DNA of 64,000 bases from Acidobacteriota bacterium. Its GTDB lineage: Bacteria; Acidobacteriota; Terriglobia; Bryobacterales; Bryobacteraceae. This document shows, in pieces, positions 41,952-49,020 of the stretch (the stretch's first letter is position 1; each line of letters begins with the position of its first letter). Both the position numbers and the translations under genes were made by a program. A model generated the notes under the pieces. The model saw only the letters and a program-made list of their open reading frames with translations, was not told the DNA's origin and ran no database searches. The stretch spans positions 1 to 64,000 of the forward strand of contig JAPKYZ010000026.1 in assembly GCA_026394055.1 (NCBI GenBank). The letters are read 5' to 3'.

Positions 41952-42074
41952 GCACCGCGGACGAAGCCCGGAGCCCCCGGCATAGGTGCAGCGGCAGTCC
42001 GATTCTATTGCGATTGCGCACTTGGGGACTGGATCAAATCGCCGGTCTGGGGCTACTATGAATCGAGGTTGGCC

Positions 42075-42314
42075 ATGACTGAAATCGAGGAGATTGATTG
42101 GTTGGCTTGCGAGTTAATCGAGCAGATACCGGGCAAGGTTTCCGGGCGTCCCATTGTGCGGGGCACTCGAATTCTCCCCGACGCCGTGGTGAACAGCTAC
42201 GATTCCGGAGCGACGATCGAGGAGATTCATGAGGACTATCCCGGCCTCACTGTCCCTCAGATCCTCCGCCTGATCCAGTTTGCCCACACAATGCGAGTGC
42301 AGCCAGTTTCGTGA
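42075..42314 (+). CDS. DUF433 antitoxin, without intact toxin
   Basis: 79 residues from ATG 42075 (CGAGG six bases upstream). LIEQIPGKVSGRPIVRGTRI, then DSGATIEEIHEDYPGL and VPQILRLIQFAHTM are the DUF433 pattern. The TGA overlaps a GTG (GTGA) that starts only a stub of the DUF5615 toxin, so the antitoxin is orphaned. The complete arrangement can be seen at 25316-25906. Confidence 0.85.
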   Translation: MTEIEEIDWLACELIEQIPGKVSGRPIVRGTRILPDAVVNSYDSGATIEEIHEDYPGLTVPQILRLIQFAHTMRVQPVS

Positions 42315-42424
42315 GGGTCCTCCTGGATGCGAAAAGCAGGCGCTGGGCGAGCGCGTCAGAGGAGCCTTGGTACGTACGGAGGCTACCGGGGTCCCAACCT
42401 TTTGCTAGGCGTGCCGTTAGTTAG
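42311..42424 (+). pseudogene. Remnant of a DUF5615 PIN-like toxin start
   Basis: GTG 42311 begins VRVLLDAK, which matches the first strand of a DUF5615 toxin (usual form MRVLLDEN). The frame then runs into unrelated sequence and stops at 42422-42424. The toxin's remaining 100 or so residues are absent. The break lies near 42332, suggesting a deletion or an insertion of the following PemK module. Confidence 0.6.
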
Positions 42425-42750
42425 GCGTTTTTCTTGACTTGGATACCAAGCCAAGCCGCCAACTGATCCGTAATGGTCTGAATCTGGCCGGGCTGGAGCG
42501 TGCCGAGCTTTCGAATTGCCCATGCTTTCGGGTACGTGGAGACGCCTTGTACAAGAAACGCGCCTGGCCGAAGGAAAGGGACTTTAATCGGTATCTCAAA
42601 CGGGCTTTGGCGCAGGTCGGTTGTATGAGGAACCACCGTCACGATGGCGCGGTCAGAGTCACCGTAGTCAACGCTGACAACCAGCACAGGACGAGTCTTG
42701 GCGGCCATACCCAGATCGAACAGCCAGACTTCACCTCGGCGTGGAGGCAT
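42421..42750 (-). CDS. PemK/MazF family toxin
   Basis: 109 residues. PRRGEVWLFDLGMAAKTRPVLVVS is the MazF/PemK N-terminal barrel with its substrate-binding RGEVW and KTRP segments (RGEVW at 4-8); VVPHTTDLRQSPFEI and FLVQGVSTYPKAW follow. MazF-type toxins cleave mRNA at short sequences. The start lies 20 bases inside the antitoxin's 3' end. The pair is complete. Confidence 0.88.
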   Translation of the reverse strand: MPPRRGEVWLFDLGMAAKTRPVLVVSVDYGDSDRAIVTVVPHTTDLRQSPFEIPIKVPFLRPGAFLVQGVSTYPKAWAIRKLGTLQPGQIQTITDQLAAWLGIQVKKNA

Positions 42751-42934
42751 TCTCTTCCTGATCTAAGAATGCAAACAGGGAGCGACCGGCCTCTCCAATC
42801 TCTTCGTCCGATATGGGGCCGGAATCAAACGGCATCGCCCGAGTGCGGCGCAATACCTCGACCGCAAAAGCCTGCTTGTCGCCGGCAGGCAGGGTCTCGA
42901 AAGCTTCGAGGAGCTCGAACGCGTGTTTACCCAT
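42731..42934 (-). CDS. Antitoxin of the PemK/MazF toxin
   Basis: 67 residues from ATG 42934 (MGKHAFELLEAFETLPAG); the frame is open to 42970. ELLEAFETLPAGDKQAFAVEVLRRT is a helix found in many small antitoxins next to PemK proteins. The acidic C-terminus ISDEEIGEAGRSLFAFLDQEE probably blocks the toxin. Overlap with the toxin gene is 20 bases. I see no clear DNA-binding motif. Confidence 0.75.
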   Translation of the reverse strand: MGKHAFELLEAFETLPAGDKQAFAVEVLRRTRAMPFDSGPISDEEIGEAGRSLFAFLDQEENASTPR

Positions 42935-43179
42935 ACTAGACAGGCTAGCCCGATTGGAGCCTGCGAGCAACCGGGTGATTCGCTTGATCTGGCGCGCCTA
43001 TGCCGCAGGGACGCTTGATCGAAAATGTTCCCGGTCTGTGGGCGGCGTGCTGGGGAGAGTGGGCAGCGTAGGCCAACAGCGAAAGGCGCGGGCCAGAGGG
43101 GACTGGCCCGCGCCATCGTGGGAAGACGCGGAGGGGGCGACCAAGAAATGGGCGCCCGTAGATGCGAGAAGGGGGAGGA

Positions 43180-43350
43180 CTAGCGCTTGCGCGTCTGGCC
43201 CTTCACGAGCTTCTTCACTTTGCGTTTCATAGAGCCGCGGGCGACGCTATCGGCGCGCGGGGCCAGAGGCTTGGCTTCCTCCGCCTTTTTGCGGGCGGTG
43301 CGCTTGAGCGTCTTGCGCTCGACTTTATCGGCTACGTGCTTGGTATTCAT
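43180..43350 (-). CDS. 56-residue highly basic protein coupled to pcrA/uvrD
   Basis: ATG 43350 overlaps the helicase stop (ATGA at 43347-43350), giving MNTKHVADKVERKTLKRTAR and ending in KKLVKGQTRKR. About 40 percent of residues are Lys or Arg and there is no hydrophobic core, so it is probably disordered and nucleic-acid binding. Family not recognised. Its position suggests a role with the helicase or on DNA/RNA; this is inference. GC and codon use match the neighbours. Confidence 0.6.
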   Translation of the reverse strand: MNTKHVADKVERKTLKRTARKKAEEAKPLAPRADSVARGSMKRKVKKLVKGQTRKR

Positions 43351-45746
43351 TCCTTGACAATAATCCCTGCGTATTTCTGAACCAGTTTCTTCAAGCCATG
43401 CCCCGCGAACTGGACGGTGAGCTTGGCATCTTCCCCATCGCCCTCCCTGCGGAGGACGGTTCCCCGGCCGTATTTCGGATGCTCAATCACTGAGCCGTTC
43501 CGAACGCCAACCGGCTTCTTTTGTCCGAACCCTGACGATACCGCCGGTGCGGGCCTCGTCATTCCCGCGGAGGCGGGTGGCGCCATTCCGGCCGCTGCGA
43601 ACCTCGGTGGAGGGGCAGAGGCAGGACGAGGAGGCGCTGCAGCCGGTCTCGGCACGCCCGGAGGCGAAATGCCTTTGGCCGCAAAGAACTGCTGAATGCT
43701 CTCTACTGAATTATACGTCTTTCCGGTGAACGCGTTGCGACGGGCGGTTTCACGGGCGTACTGCTGCTCTCCGTAGAGGTCCACGTCGACGGCGTTGGCC
43801 GCGCCGGTCTTGACGATCTCGAGCAAGTGCACGGGCACCTCATTCAAGAAACGCGACGGCATGGTGGGTTCCGGCATACCCGTGCCAAAGCGGCGCCGGG
43901 AGCGCGCCCACGACAGATAGAGCTTCTGTTCGGCGCGCGTCATGGCGACGTAACAGAGCCGCCGCTCTTCTTCCATCGCCGTCTCATTGTCGCGCGACCG
44001 GGAGTGCGGAAACAGGCCTTCTTCCATGCCGGCGACAAAGACCACCGGGAACTCCAGGCCCTTGGCGTTGTGCATGGTGAGCAGCGAGATTTGCGATTCT
44101 TCGTCGAGCGAATCGGAATCGGCCACCAGCGCCGCGTGATCCAGGAACTCCGCCAGACCTTCGCCGCGCTCGGCCGCTTCGGCAGCGGCGTTGATCAGTT
44201 CGGAAAGATTCTGCAAGCGCGATTCCGAATCGGGCGCCGGATCGGTCTCGAGCATCTTCCAATAGCCGGTCTTGTCCAGCACTTGACGCAGCAAGCGTTC
44301 CGGCCCCAGTTCGGCGGCCGATTGCTGGAAGCCTTCCATCATCTCTTTGAACAGCACCAGCGCGGTTTCCGCACGGGCGGAGAACTGCTTCTCTTCCACC
44401 ATACGCGCGATGGCGGCCCAGAGCGTCAAGTCATGCTCGCGGGAGAACTGCTCCACTTGGTCGAGCGTCGTTTTGCCGATGCCGCGCGCGGGGGTGTTGA
44501 TGATGCGCTGGAGGGCGATCGGGTCGTTGGGCGACTGAATGATCTTCAGGTAGCAGAGCGCGTCTTTTACTTCGGAGCGCTGGTAGAAACTGAAGCCGCC
44601 GACGACGATGTACTTGCGGTTGTAGCGGCGCAGCGCCTCTTCGATCTGGCGCGACTGGGAGTTGGTGCGGTAGAGCACGGCCAGGCGCGTCTTGGGATCG
44701 CGCTTGATCTCGCGGTCCATCACGTCGGCAATCCAGAGCGCTTCTTCTTCGGCGTCGCGCGCTTCGTAGAGCTTGACGGTTTCGCCTTCGCCGGATTCGG
44801 TCCAGAGGTTCTTGCCCTTGCGCTGCTTGTTGCGAGCAACGACGGCGCCGGCCGAGTTGAGGATGTTCTTGGTGGAGCGGTAGTTCTGCTCCAGGCGAAT
44901 CACCTTCGCCCGAGGGTAGTCCTTCTCAAAGTCGAGAATGTTGCGGATGTCGGCGCCGCGCCAGGAATAGATCGATTGGTCCTCGTCGCCAACGACGGCG
45001 ACGTTCGAATGCGAGACCGAGAGTAGCCGCATCAGGTCGTACTGGCTGCGGTTGGTGTCCTGATACTCGTCGATCATCAGGTAGTGGATCCGGCGGTTCC
45101 AGGCATCACGTGTGGCTTGATCGGTATGCAGCAACCGCACGGATTCCAGCAGCAGATCGTCGAAATCGAGCGCGTTGGCTTGCTGCAGGCGCGTCTGGTA
45201 CTGCTCAAAGACCACGGCCAGCTTGCCCATGTTGGGGTCCGCGGCCTGCTTGTAGAAGTCCTGCGGCGTCTCTTTGCGGTTCTTGGCCTGCGAAATGCGG
45301 GACAGCGCCGCGCGGTACTGCATGAACTTTTCGTCGAGCCCGGCGTAGCGGTAGATCTGCTTGATGGTGGCCAGCTGGTCGTCGTCGTCGTAGATCGTGA
45401 ACTGCGTGGTAAAGCCGGGACGTACGCGGGCCAGGGGCGCGCCATCCTGCCGCAGCAGGCGGACGCAGAAGCTGTGGAACGTTGAGACGGTGGGGCCAAA
45501 GCCGCGCATTGCGCCCTGGCGCAGGATGCCATGCACGCGATCCCGCATTTCTTGGGACGCCTTATTGGTGAAGGTGACGGCCAGGATGGACGGACCGGGC
45601 ACTCCCTTTTGATCGATCAAATAGGCGATGCGGTTGGTGATGACGCGCGTTTTGCCGGAACCAGCGCCGGCCAGGATCAACAGCGGTCCTTGGTCGTGCA
45701 TGACGGCTTCGCGTTGTTGCGGATTGAGGCCGGAAAGTAGGTCCAT
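43347..45746 (-). CDS. pcrA: PcrA/UvrD-type ATP-dependent DNA helicase
   Basis: 799 residues from ATG 45746 (MDLLSGLNPQQREAV); the frame is open to 45923 but this start fits the family. It unwinds DNA 3'-5' in repair and replication restart. Superfamily 1 motifs: LAGAGSGKTRVITNRI (I), AVTFTNKASQEMRDRV (Ia), MIDEYQDTNRSQYDLM (II), VVGDEDQSIYSWRGAD (III), RLEQNYRSTKNIL (IV), LLTMHNAKGLEFPVVF (V) and VAMTRAEQKLYLS (VI). A Pro/Ala linker near 720-775 precedes the C-terminal Tudor-like RNA polymerase-binding segment (VIEHPKYGRGTVLRREGDG) found in PcrA. It is followed in the same transcript by a small basic protein. Confidence 0.94.
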   Translation of the reverse strand: MDLLSGLNPQQREAVMHDQGPLLILAGAGSGKTRVITNRIAYLIDQKGVPGPSILAVTFTNKASQEMRDRVHGILRQGAMRGFGPTVSTFHSFCVRLLRQDGAPLARVRPGFTTQFTIYDDDDQLATIKQIYRYAGLDEKFMQYRAALSRISQAKNRKETPQDFYKQAADPNMGKLAVVFEQYQTRLQQANALDFDDLLLESVRLLHTDQATRDAWNRRIHYLMIDEYQDTNRSQYDLMRLLSVSHSNVAVVGDEDQSIYSWRGADIRNILDFEKDYPRAKVIRLEQNYRSTKNILNSAGAVVARNKQRKGKNLWTESGEGETVKLYEARDAEEEALWIADVMDREIKRDPKTRLAVLYRTNSQSRQIEEALRRYNRKYIVVGGFSFYQRSEVKDALCYLKIIQSPNDPIALQRIINTPARGIGKTTLDQVEQFSREHDLTLWAAIARMVEEKQFSARAETALVLFKEMMEGFQQSAAELGPERLLRQVLDKTGYWKMLETDPAPDSESRLQNLSELINAAAEAAERGEGLAEFLDHAALVADSDSLDEESQISLLTMHNAKGLEFPVVFVAGMEEGLFPHSRSRDNETAMEEERRLCYVAMTRAEQKLYLSWARSRRRFGTGMPEPTMPSRFLNEVPVHLLEIVKTGAANAVDVDLYGEQQYARETARRNAFTGKTYNSVESIQQFFAAKGISPPGVPRPAAAPPRPASAPPPRFAAAGMAPPASAGMTRPAPAVSSGFGQKKPVGVRNGSVIEHPKYGRGTVLRREGDGEDAKLTVQFAGHGLKKLVQKYAGIIVKE

Positions 45747-46032
45747 CGAGATAATGCTGGCAGTCGGCCCCAGGCACAAGCGTGCTCCGTACCGGGGCAT
45801 CGGGGGGATTTTTAATTTTAGCAGGTCCCGGAGCGTGGGGCGGGTCGCGCGGGGCGAAGCGGGTGGCCGAGACGCGACCAGACGGTGATTCGCGCCGCAA
45901 GAGCGCCCGGATAATGGGCGCAACTCCGGTGGCGGCGAGACTCCGCCGAGGGGTCGCTACCCCATTTGGGGGTAGTCGATGCCCGCATCAAATTCCTTGC
46001 TCAGTACTCCTAGTACCTAGTAAAGTGTACGC

Positions 46033-46230
46033 ATGTCGCTGAAGAAAGCCTCCCCCCCGGCTCAGCCCACTGCTTTGAGAGCAGATTTGCTTCAGGCTCG
46101 TCTGGAGTATCTCTACACTCGCCGGATCGTTGTGACTAATTTGATTCGCTCCTTGGAAGCGTACACGGCCGCCCGCCGAGACGTTGACATGCTGCCCTCG
46201 CCGGAATCAGGCTACCGGTTGGCCAGTTGA
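46033..46230 (+). CDS. Small unknown protein
   Basis: 65 residues: LRADLLQARLEYLYTRRIVV and TNLIRSLEAYTAARR form a likely amphipathic helix; the ends are polar. No family is recognised and no clear ribosome site is seen. Codon choice is plausible for a real gene, but at this GC an ORF of this size could be chance. The 286 bases between pcrA and this ORF hold a near-palindrome TACCCC-ATTTG-GGGGTA region (about 45958-45974) and no other gene. Confidence 0.4.
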   Translation: MSLKKASPPAQPTALRADLLQARLEYLYTRRIVVTNLIRSLEAYTAARRDVDMLPSPESGYRLAS

Positions 46231-46684
46231 GGTTCGGGTTTCACCGCCGCAGATTTTAAGTCTCGAGCCATGAGCGGCCGGTGAAGAACCAGCCCCTCAG
46301 ATCCGCCACGCCGTTGCCGGTTTGCTGTACAAGTTCCGCCCAGCGCGACTCATCCCGCCCGGTCGCGCCGAACTCCCGGTTTTGGTACCGCCGGAGGAGC
46401 CTATGGGCCCCATCCGCTGGCTGCAGAACCCGGTGAGCGGTGTTGTGTCCAGACTTCTCCTCTTTCGTGCCGGGATCTACCCGGAATTTACCTTGATATG
46501 TTCTGTCGTACTCCGTCCTTTGGATCGCCGAAGCGCCTAACTCGTGGCGTCCCGCGGACACCCTCCCATCCGGCATTGCAACCTTGTAACCTAGCTAGTT
46601 GCCCCAGCGCCTTTCCAATTTGAAGGTTCCGCGGCTCGTTGGCTCTGGTGAGCCGTGGCATCGGGCAGTTTCGGGGACGGCTGC
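46231..46684. other. 454-base gene-free stretch before the sigma factor
   Basis: I see no supported gene; a 106-codon minus-strand frame here has no family resemblance and no ribosome site. It presumably holds the promoter of the sigma factor operon, but I cannot single it out. Confidence 0.5.
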
Positions 46685-47263
46685 GTGCTAGTCGAACTCG
46701 AGCTGATCGAACGGGCGCGTTCGGGCGATGATGCGGCCTTCAATGAGATGGTCCGCGCCTACCGGAAGCGGATTCTGGGTACGATCAGCCGGCTGATCGG
46801 GCGTCCGGAAGACGTCGAGGACGTGGGGCAGGAAGTGTTCTTGCGGCTGTATTATTCGATGGACCAGTTGCGAACGGCAGATATGTTTGAGCCGTGGCTC
46901 TACCGGTTAACCGTCAATGCCGCCTACGATTATCTGCGCAAGCAGAAGCGGAAGAAGGAATCCCGCATCTCCGATCTCTCCGAGGCCCAGGTGACGATGG
47001 CCGATGCCACCGCGGGTGGCGTGGTCACCCAGGAGGCGCAACGCCAAGGGACCATTCGCGAATTTGTGCAGCGCCTGCTAGGCTCAGTTTCCGAAGAGGA
47101 CCGGCTTCTGCTGTTGATGAAGGAAGTGGAAGGCCTTTCGGTGAAAGATCTGGAGAAAGTCTACGGCATCAACGAGAACGCCGTGAAGGTGCGGCTGTTC
47201 CGCGCCCGGCAGCGGGTGCTGAAGGCCTTTGAGAAACAGGGCGGCGAATATCCGCCGGGCTGA
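46685..47263 (+). CDS. ECF RNA polymerase sigma factor
   Basis: 192 residues from GTG 46685 (GGGGACGG upstream); GTG 46655 would add ten. Region 2 is NEMVRAYRKRILGTISRLIG through EDVGQEVFLRLYYSMDQ and FEPWLYRLTVNAAYDYLRK (-10 recognition). Region 4 is SEEDRLLLLMKEVEGLSVKDL through NENAVKVRLFRARQRVL (-35 recognition). It likely directs a stress regulon. The next gene encodes a one-span protein and the third a periplasmic protein, the layout of an extracytoplasmic sensing system. Confidence 0.92.
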   Translation: MLVELELIERARSGDDAAFNEMVRAYRKRILGTISRLIGRPEDVEDVGQEVFLRLYYSMDQLRTADMFEPWLYRLTVNAAYDYLRKQKRKKESRISDLSEAQVTMADATAGGVVTQEAQRQGTIREFVQRLLGSVSEEDRLLLLMKEVEGLSVKDLEKVYGINENAVKVRLFRARQRVLKAFEKQGGEYPPG

Positions 47264-47314
47264 ATCCTGCGGCGACGTTTAGGTATGATTTTAGTAATCG
47301 ATAGTTGGGGATAG

Positions 47315-47650
47315 ATGAGCCAGGCTGAAAAAAAGCTCGACGAGCTGATGAGCGATTACCGCGCGGCGTGCCCCGAACCTGAGGGCGCGATCCATTTCAT
47401 GCCGCGCCTGTGGCAGCGGATTGACGCCCAGCGTCAGATGCTGAAGAAGGCGCGCGGCTGGACATCAGGCGTAGTGACGGTGGCCGCCACCATCTGCCTA
47501 TTGCTGGCCTTGCTGCTGTCACTGCAATCCAATCCGGTGATTCACAACTATCTGGAGGCGCTGGACGGCGATCAGGATGCCGCGCCGGCGATTGAGGGTA
47601 GTGCACAGGCTGATTCGGCGTTAGCCAAACCGGCCCCGGAGGCGAAATGA
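47315..47650 (+). CDS. Single-span membrane protein, candidate anti-sigma factor
   Basis: 111 residues. GGGGA sits just before ATG 47315. A cytosolic N-terminal part (KLDELMSDYRAACPEPEGAI, FMPRLWQRIDAQRQ) resembles the short helical anti-sigma segments of small acidobacterial and planctomycete anti-sigma factors. One span (GVVTVAATICLLLALLLSLQ) follows, then a periplasmic acidic tail. A zinc-binding HxxxCxxC is not present. Being the gene after an ECF sigma, it probably holds that sigma at the membrane. Confidence 0.6.
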   Translation: MSQAEKKLDELMSDYRAACPEPEGAIHFMPRLWQRIDAQRQMLKKARGWTSGVVTVAATICLLLALLLSLQSNPVIHNYLEALDGDQDAAPAIEGSAQADSALAKPAPEAK

Positions 47651-48039
47651 AGCGGTCGTTGTTTGTTTATGGAGCTTTGATCTTCTTTAGCGGCTTGGCG
47701 GTAGGCGCCCTGGGCCAGCGGCTCTATTCGGCCACCACGGTAACGGCGACGGTGATGCCGCCCCGGCCGGATGATTGGCGGCGGCAGTTCATGCAGGAGA
47801 TGACTGAGCGGGTTCACCTGGACTCGAAGCAGGTCTCAGAGCTGCACACCGTGCTGGACGAATCGAAGACGCTGTTCGACCAGGTGCGCGACAAGTATAA
47901 GCCCGAGATGAAGGCCATCTACGACAGCCAGGTGGACAAGATCCGGCAGATGCTGAAGGCGGACCAGAAGCCGCTGTTCGAAGCGTTACGCCTGGAGCGG
48001 GAAGCCCGGCGCAAGGCTGCCGAAAAGTCGGCCCGGTAG
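47647..48039 (+). CDS. Periplasmic Spy/ZraP/CnrX-like helical protein
   Basis: 130 residues; ATG 47647 overlaps the previous stop (ATGA). A signal anchor (LFVYGALIFFSGLAVGALG) precedes a helical hairpin: WRRQFMQEMTERVHLDSKQV, ELHTVLDESKTLFDQV, and EMKAIYDSQVDKIRQMLKAD. This LTxxQ-like pattern (here LDSKQVSEL) is that of Spy/CpxP and CnrX-type periplasmic sensors or chaperones. With the sigma and the membrane protein upstream it may be the sensing part of the module. That role is inferred. Confidence 0.7.
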   Translation: MKRSLFVYGALIFFSGLAVGALGQRLYSATTVTATVMPPRPDDWRRQFMQEMTERVHLDSKQVSELHTVLDESKTLFDQVRDKYKPEMKAIYDSQVDKIRQMLKADQKPLFEALRLEREARRKAAEKSAR

Positions 48040-48119
48040 CGGACGTTCGCAGGAGTATCCCGACCTGAGAGGCGAGGGGAGAATGGAGCGCTGCCCCGGC
48101 GTGCATGGGTGAGAGGGCA

Positions 48120-48155
48120 CTCCGCTCCATGCTGTCGCGGCTCGGCGTGAGGCAT
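48120..48155 (+). repeat. Dispersed repeat, copy 2 (partner at 40784)
   Basis: 33 of 36 bases match 40784-40819. It lies in the 247-base gap between the periplasmic protein gene and the rpmE terminator. An inverted ATGGAGCG at about 48083-48090 pairs with CGCTCCAT within the copy. Confidence 0.65.
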
Positions 48156-48237
48156 CTGCTGCATTGAGGGCGGCGGTGAGACTTGCGGGCATGTTTTCAA
48201 CCCTAACAGCTACCACGAAATAGCTGCGGGGAAAACG

Positions 48238-48264
48238 AAAAAGCCCGGGCCGGAAGCCCAGGCT
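48238..48264 (-). terminator. Rho-independent terminator of rpmE
   Basis: On the minus strand AGCCTGGGC-TTCCG-GCCCGGGCT forms a 9-base stem with one G-U pair, followed by TTTTTC. It lies 23 bases after the rpmE stop. Confidence 0.85.
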
Positions 48265-48286
48265 CTCGCTAATTCTGACTGTCGTT

Positions 48287-48538
48287 CTAGTTGGCGGCGG
48301 GGGCCGGAGTCTTGGCGCGCTGCGCTTGCAGGGCACTGGACTTGGCCATCTTCTTCTGGAAACGGTCCACGCGGCCTTCGGTATCAACCAGCTTCTGGCG
48401 GCCCGTAAAGAACGGGTGACAGTTGGAGCAGATTTCCACGCGGAGATCGCCTTTGTGGGTGGAGCGGGTCTGGAACGTGTTTCCACACGCGCAGATCACC
48501 TTTACTTCGTTATACGCGGGATGAATGCCGGCCTGCAT
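48287..48538 (-). CDS. rpmE: 50S ribosomal protein L31
   Basis: 83 residues from ATG 48538; the longer frame is unsupported. [21 protein letters not shown], then [20 protein letters not shown] and GRVDRFQKK are L31 hallmarks. Cys pairs in CACG and CSNC show the zinc-binding C+ form. The C-terminal tail ([17 protein letters not shown]) is longer than in E. coli L31. It has its own terminator. Confidence 0.95.
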   Translation of the reverse strand: MQAGIHPAYNEVKVICACGNTFQTRSTHKGDLRVEICSNCHPFFTGRQKLVDTEGRVDRFQKKMAKSSALQAQRAKTPAPAAN

Positions 48539-48604
48539 GACTATTCGATGATAGCAAACAAGTAGCGAAATGCCAATGTGGCGGGCCGGGACGCCGCAGC
48601 GAGT

Positions 48605-48840
48605 GAAAACAAGAAGCCCCCGCAAGGCGAAAAATCACCTTCGGGGGCTTCAAGCACAAATCGGAGGAATTACGGTTATCTTCAGCGCGTGAGACGATCA
48701 GCCTGCTGGCTCGAACGGTCTCGTCACTGCCGCGAAACCAACGACATTACAGCCCGGCTCAGCGGCCGATAACCTCACGCGTTGAAAGACTACAGTCGGT
48801 ACTCATAAATTTAGACTGGATCACCTCCTTTCTCAGTGAT
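48605..48840 (-). ncRNA. Candidate independent small transcript with tiny ORF
   Basis: On the minus strand a sigma70-like promoter (48847-48876) would start RNA near 48840. The RNA carries a 14-base Shine-Dalgarno (48818-48831), a 15-codon ORF (48759-48806), about 110 bases of further sequence, and a strong hairpin at 48613-48651 (perfect 10-base outer stem GAAGCCCCCG/CGGGGGCTTC with an inner stem) followed by TTGTTTT. Total length is about 235 bases. Neither neighbour (rpmE, MFS gene) is continuous with it. I do not recognise the RNA family. Confidence 0.6.
48759..48806 (-). CDS. Tiny ORF with perfect extended Shine-Dalgarno
   Basis: ATG 48806 is preceded, 11 bases away, by AAAGGAGGTGATCC. 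This is fully complementary to the canonical 3' end of 16S rRNA. The ORF reads MSTDCSLSTREVIGR then TGA. Skipping one base just before GAG at the TGA (a +1 shift) would open a frame to 48698 coding for EPGCNVVGFAAVTRPFEPAG, reminiscent in layout of the prfB frameshift. Whether either peptide is made is unknown. Confidence 0.4.
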   Translation of the reverse strand: MSTDCSLSTREVIGR

Positions 48841-48846
48841 GCCCTG

Positions 48847-48876
48847 ATCTTAGGGCGCAAATGGCGGGCCTGTCAA
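48847..48876 (-). promoter_or_regulatory. Sigma70-like promoter of the small transcript
   Basis: Minus strand: TTGACA (48871-48876), an 18-base spacer, then TAAGAT (48847-48852). The -35 is consensus. The only downstream unit on this strand before a terminator is the small transcript. Confidence 0.6.
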
Positions 48877-49020
48877 TAGTAAATTTGCAAGCCCGCCCCA
48901 AAATGTTGTGGGGCATGTCCGCACGCGCCCACCAGCGGTATGGCATCTCCGCACCGGCATGAGAGTTACAATTGCCAAGTGGCAGAGACGCCAAAGATGA
49001 CACCTCCGTCGGAGCGGGCC

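Noticed and set aside
45958..45974. TACCCC/GGGGTA near-palindrome upstream of the small ORF at 46033
   Set aside because: Short G/C-run symmetry is common at this base composition; no other support.
46256..46576. 106-codon minus-strand frame in the gap before the sigma factor
   Set aside because: No ribosome site, no family resemblance and irregular composition; left as gene-free.
48818..48836. Fragment of a 16S rRNA gene
   Set aside because: Only the terminal 16 bases match and no further rRNA sequence surrounds them; better read as a Shine-Dalgarno on the minus strand.
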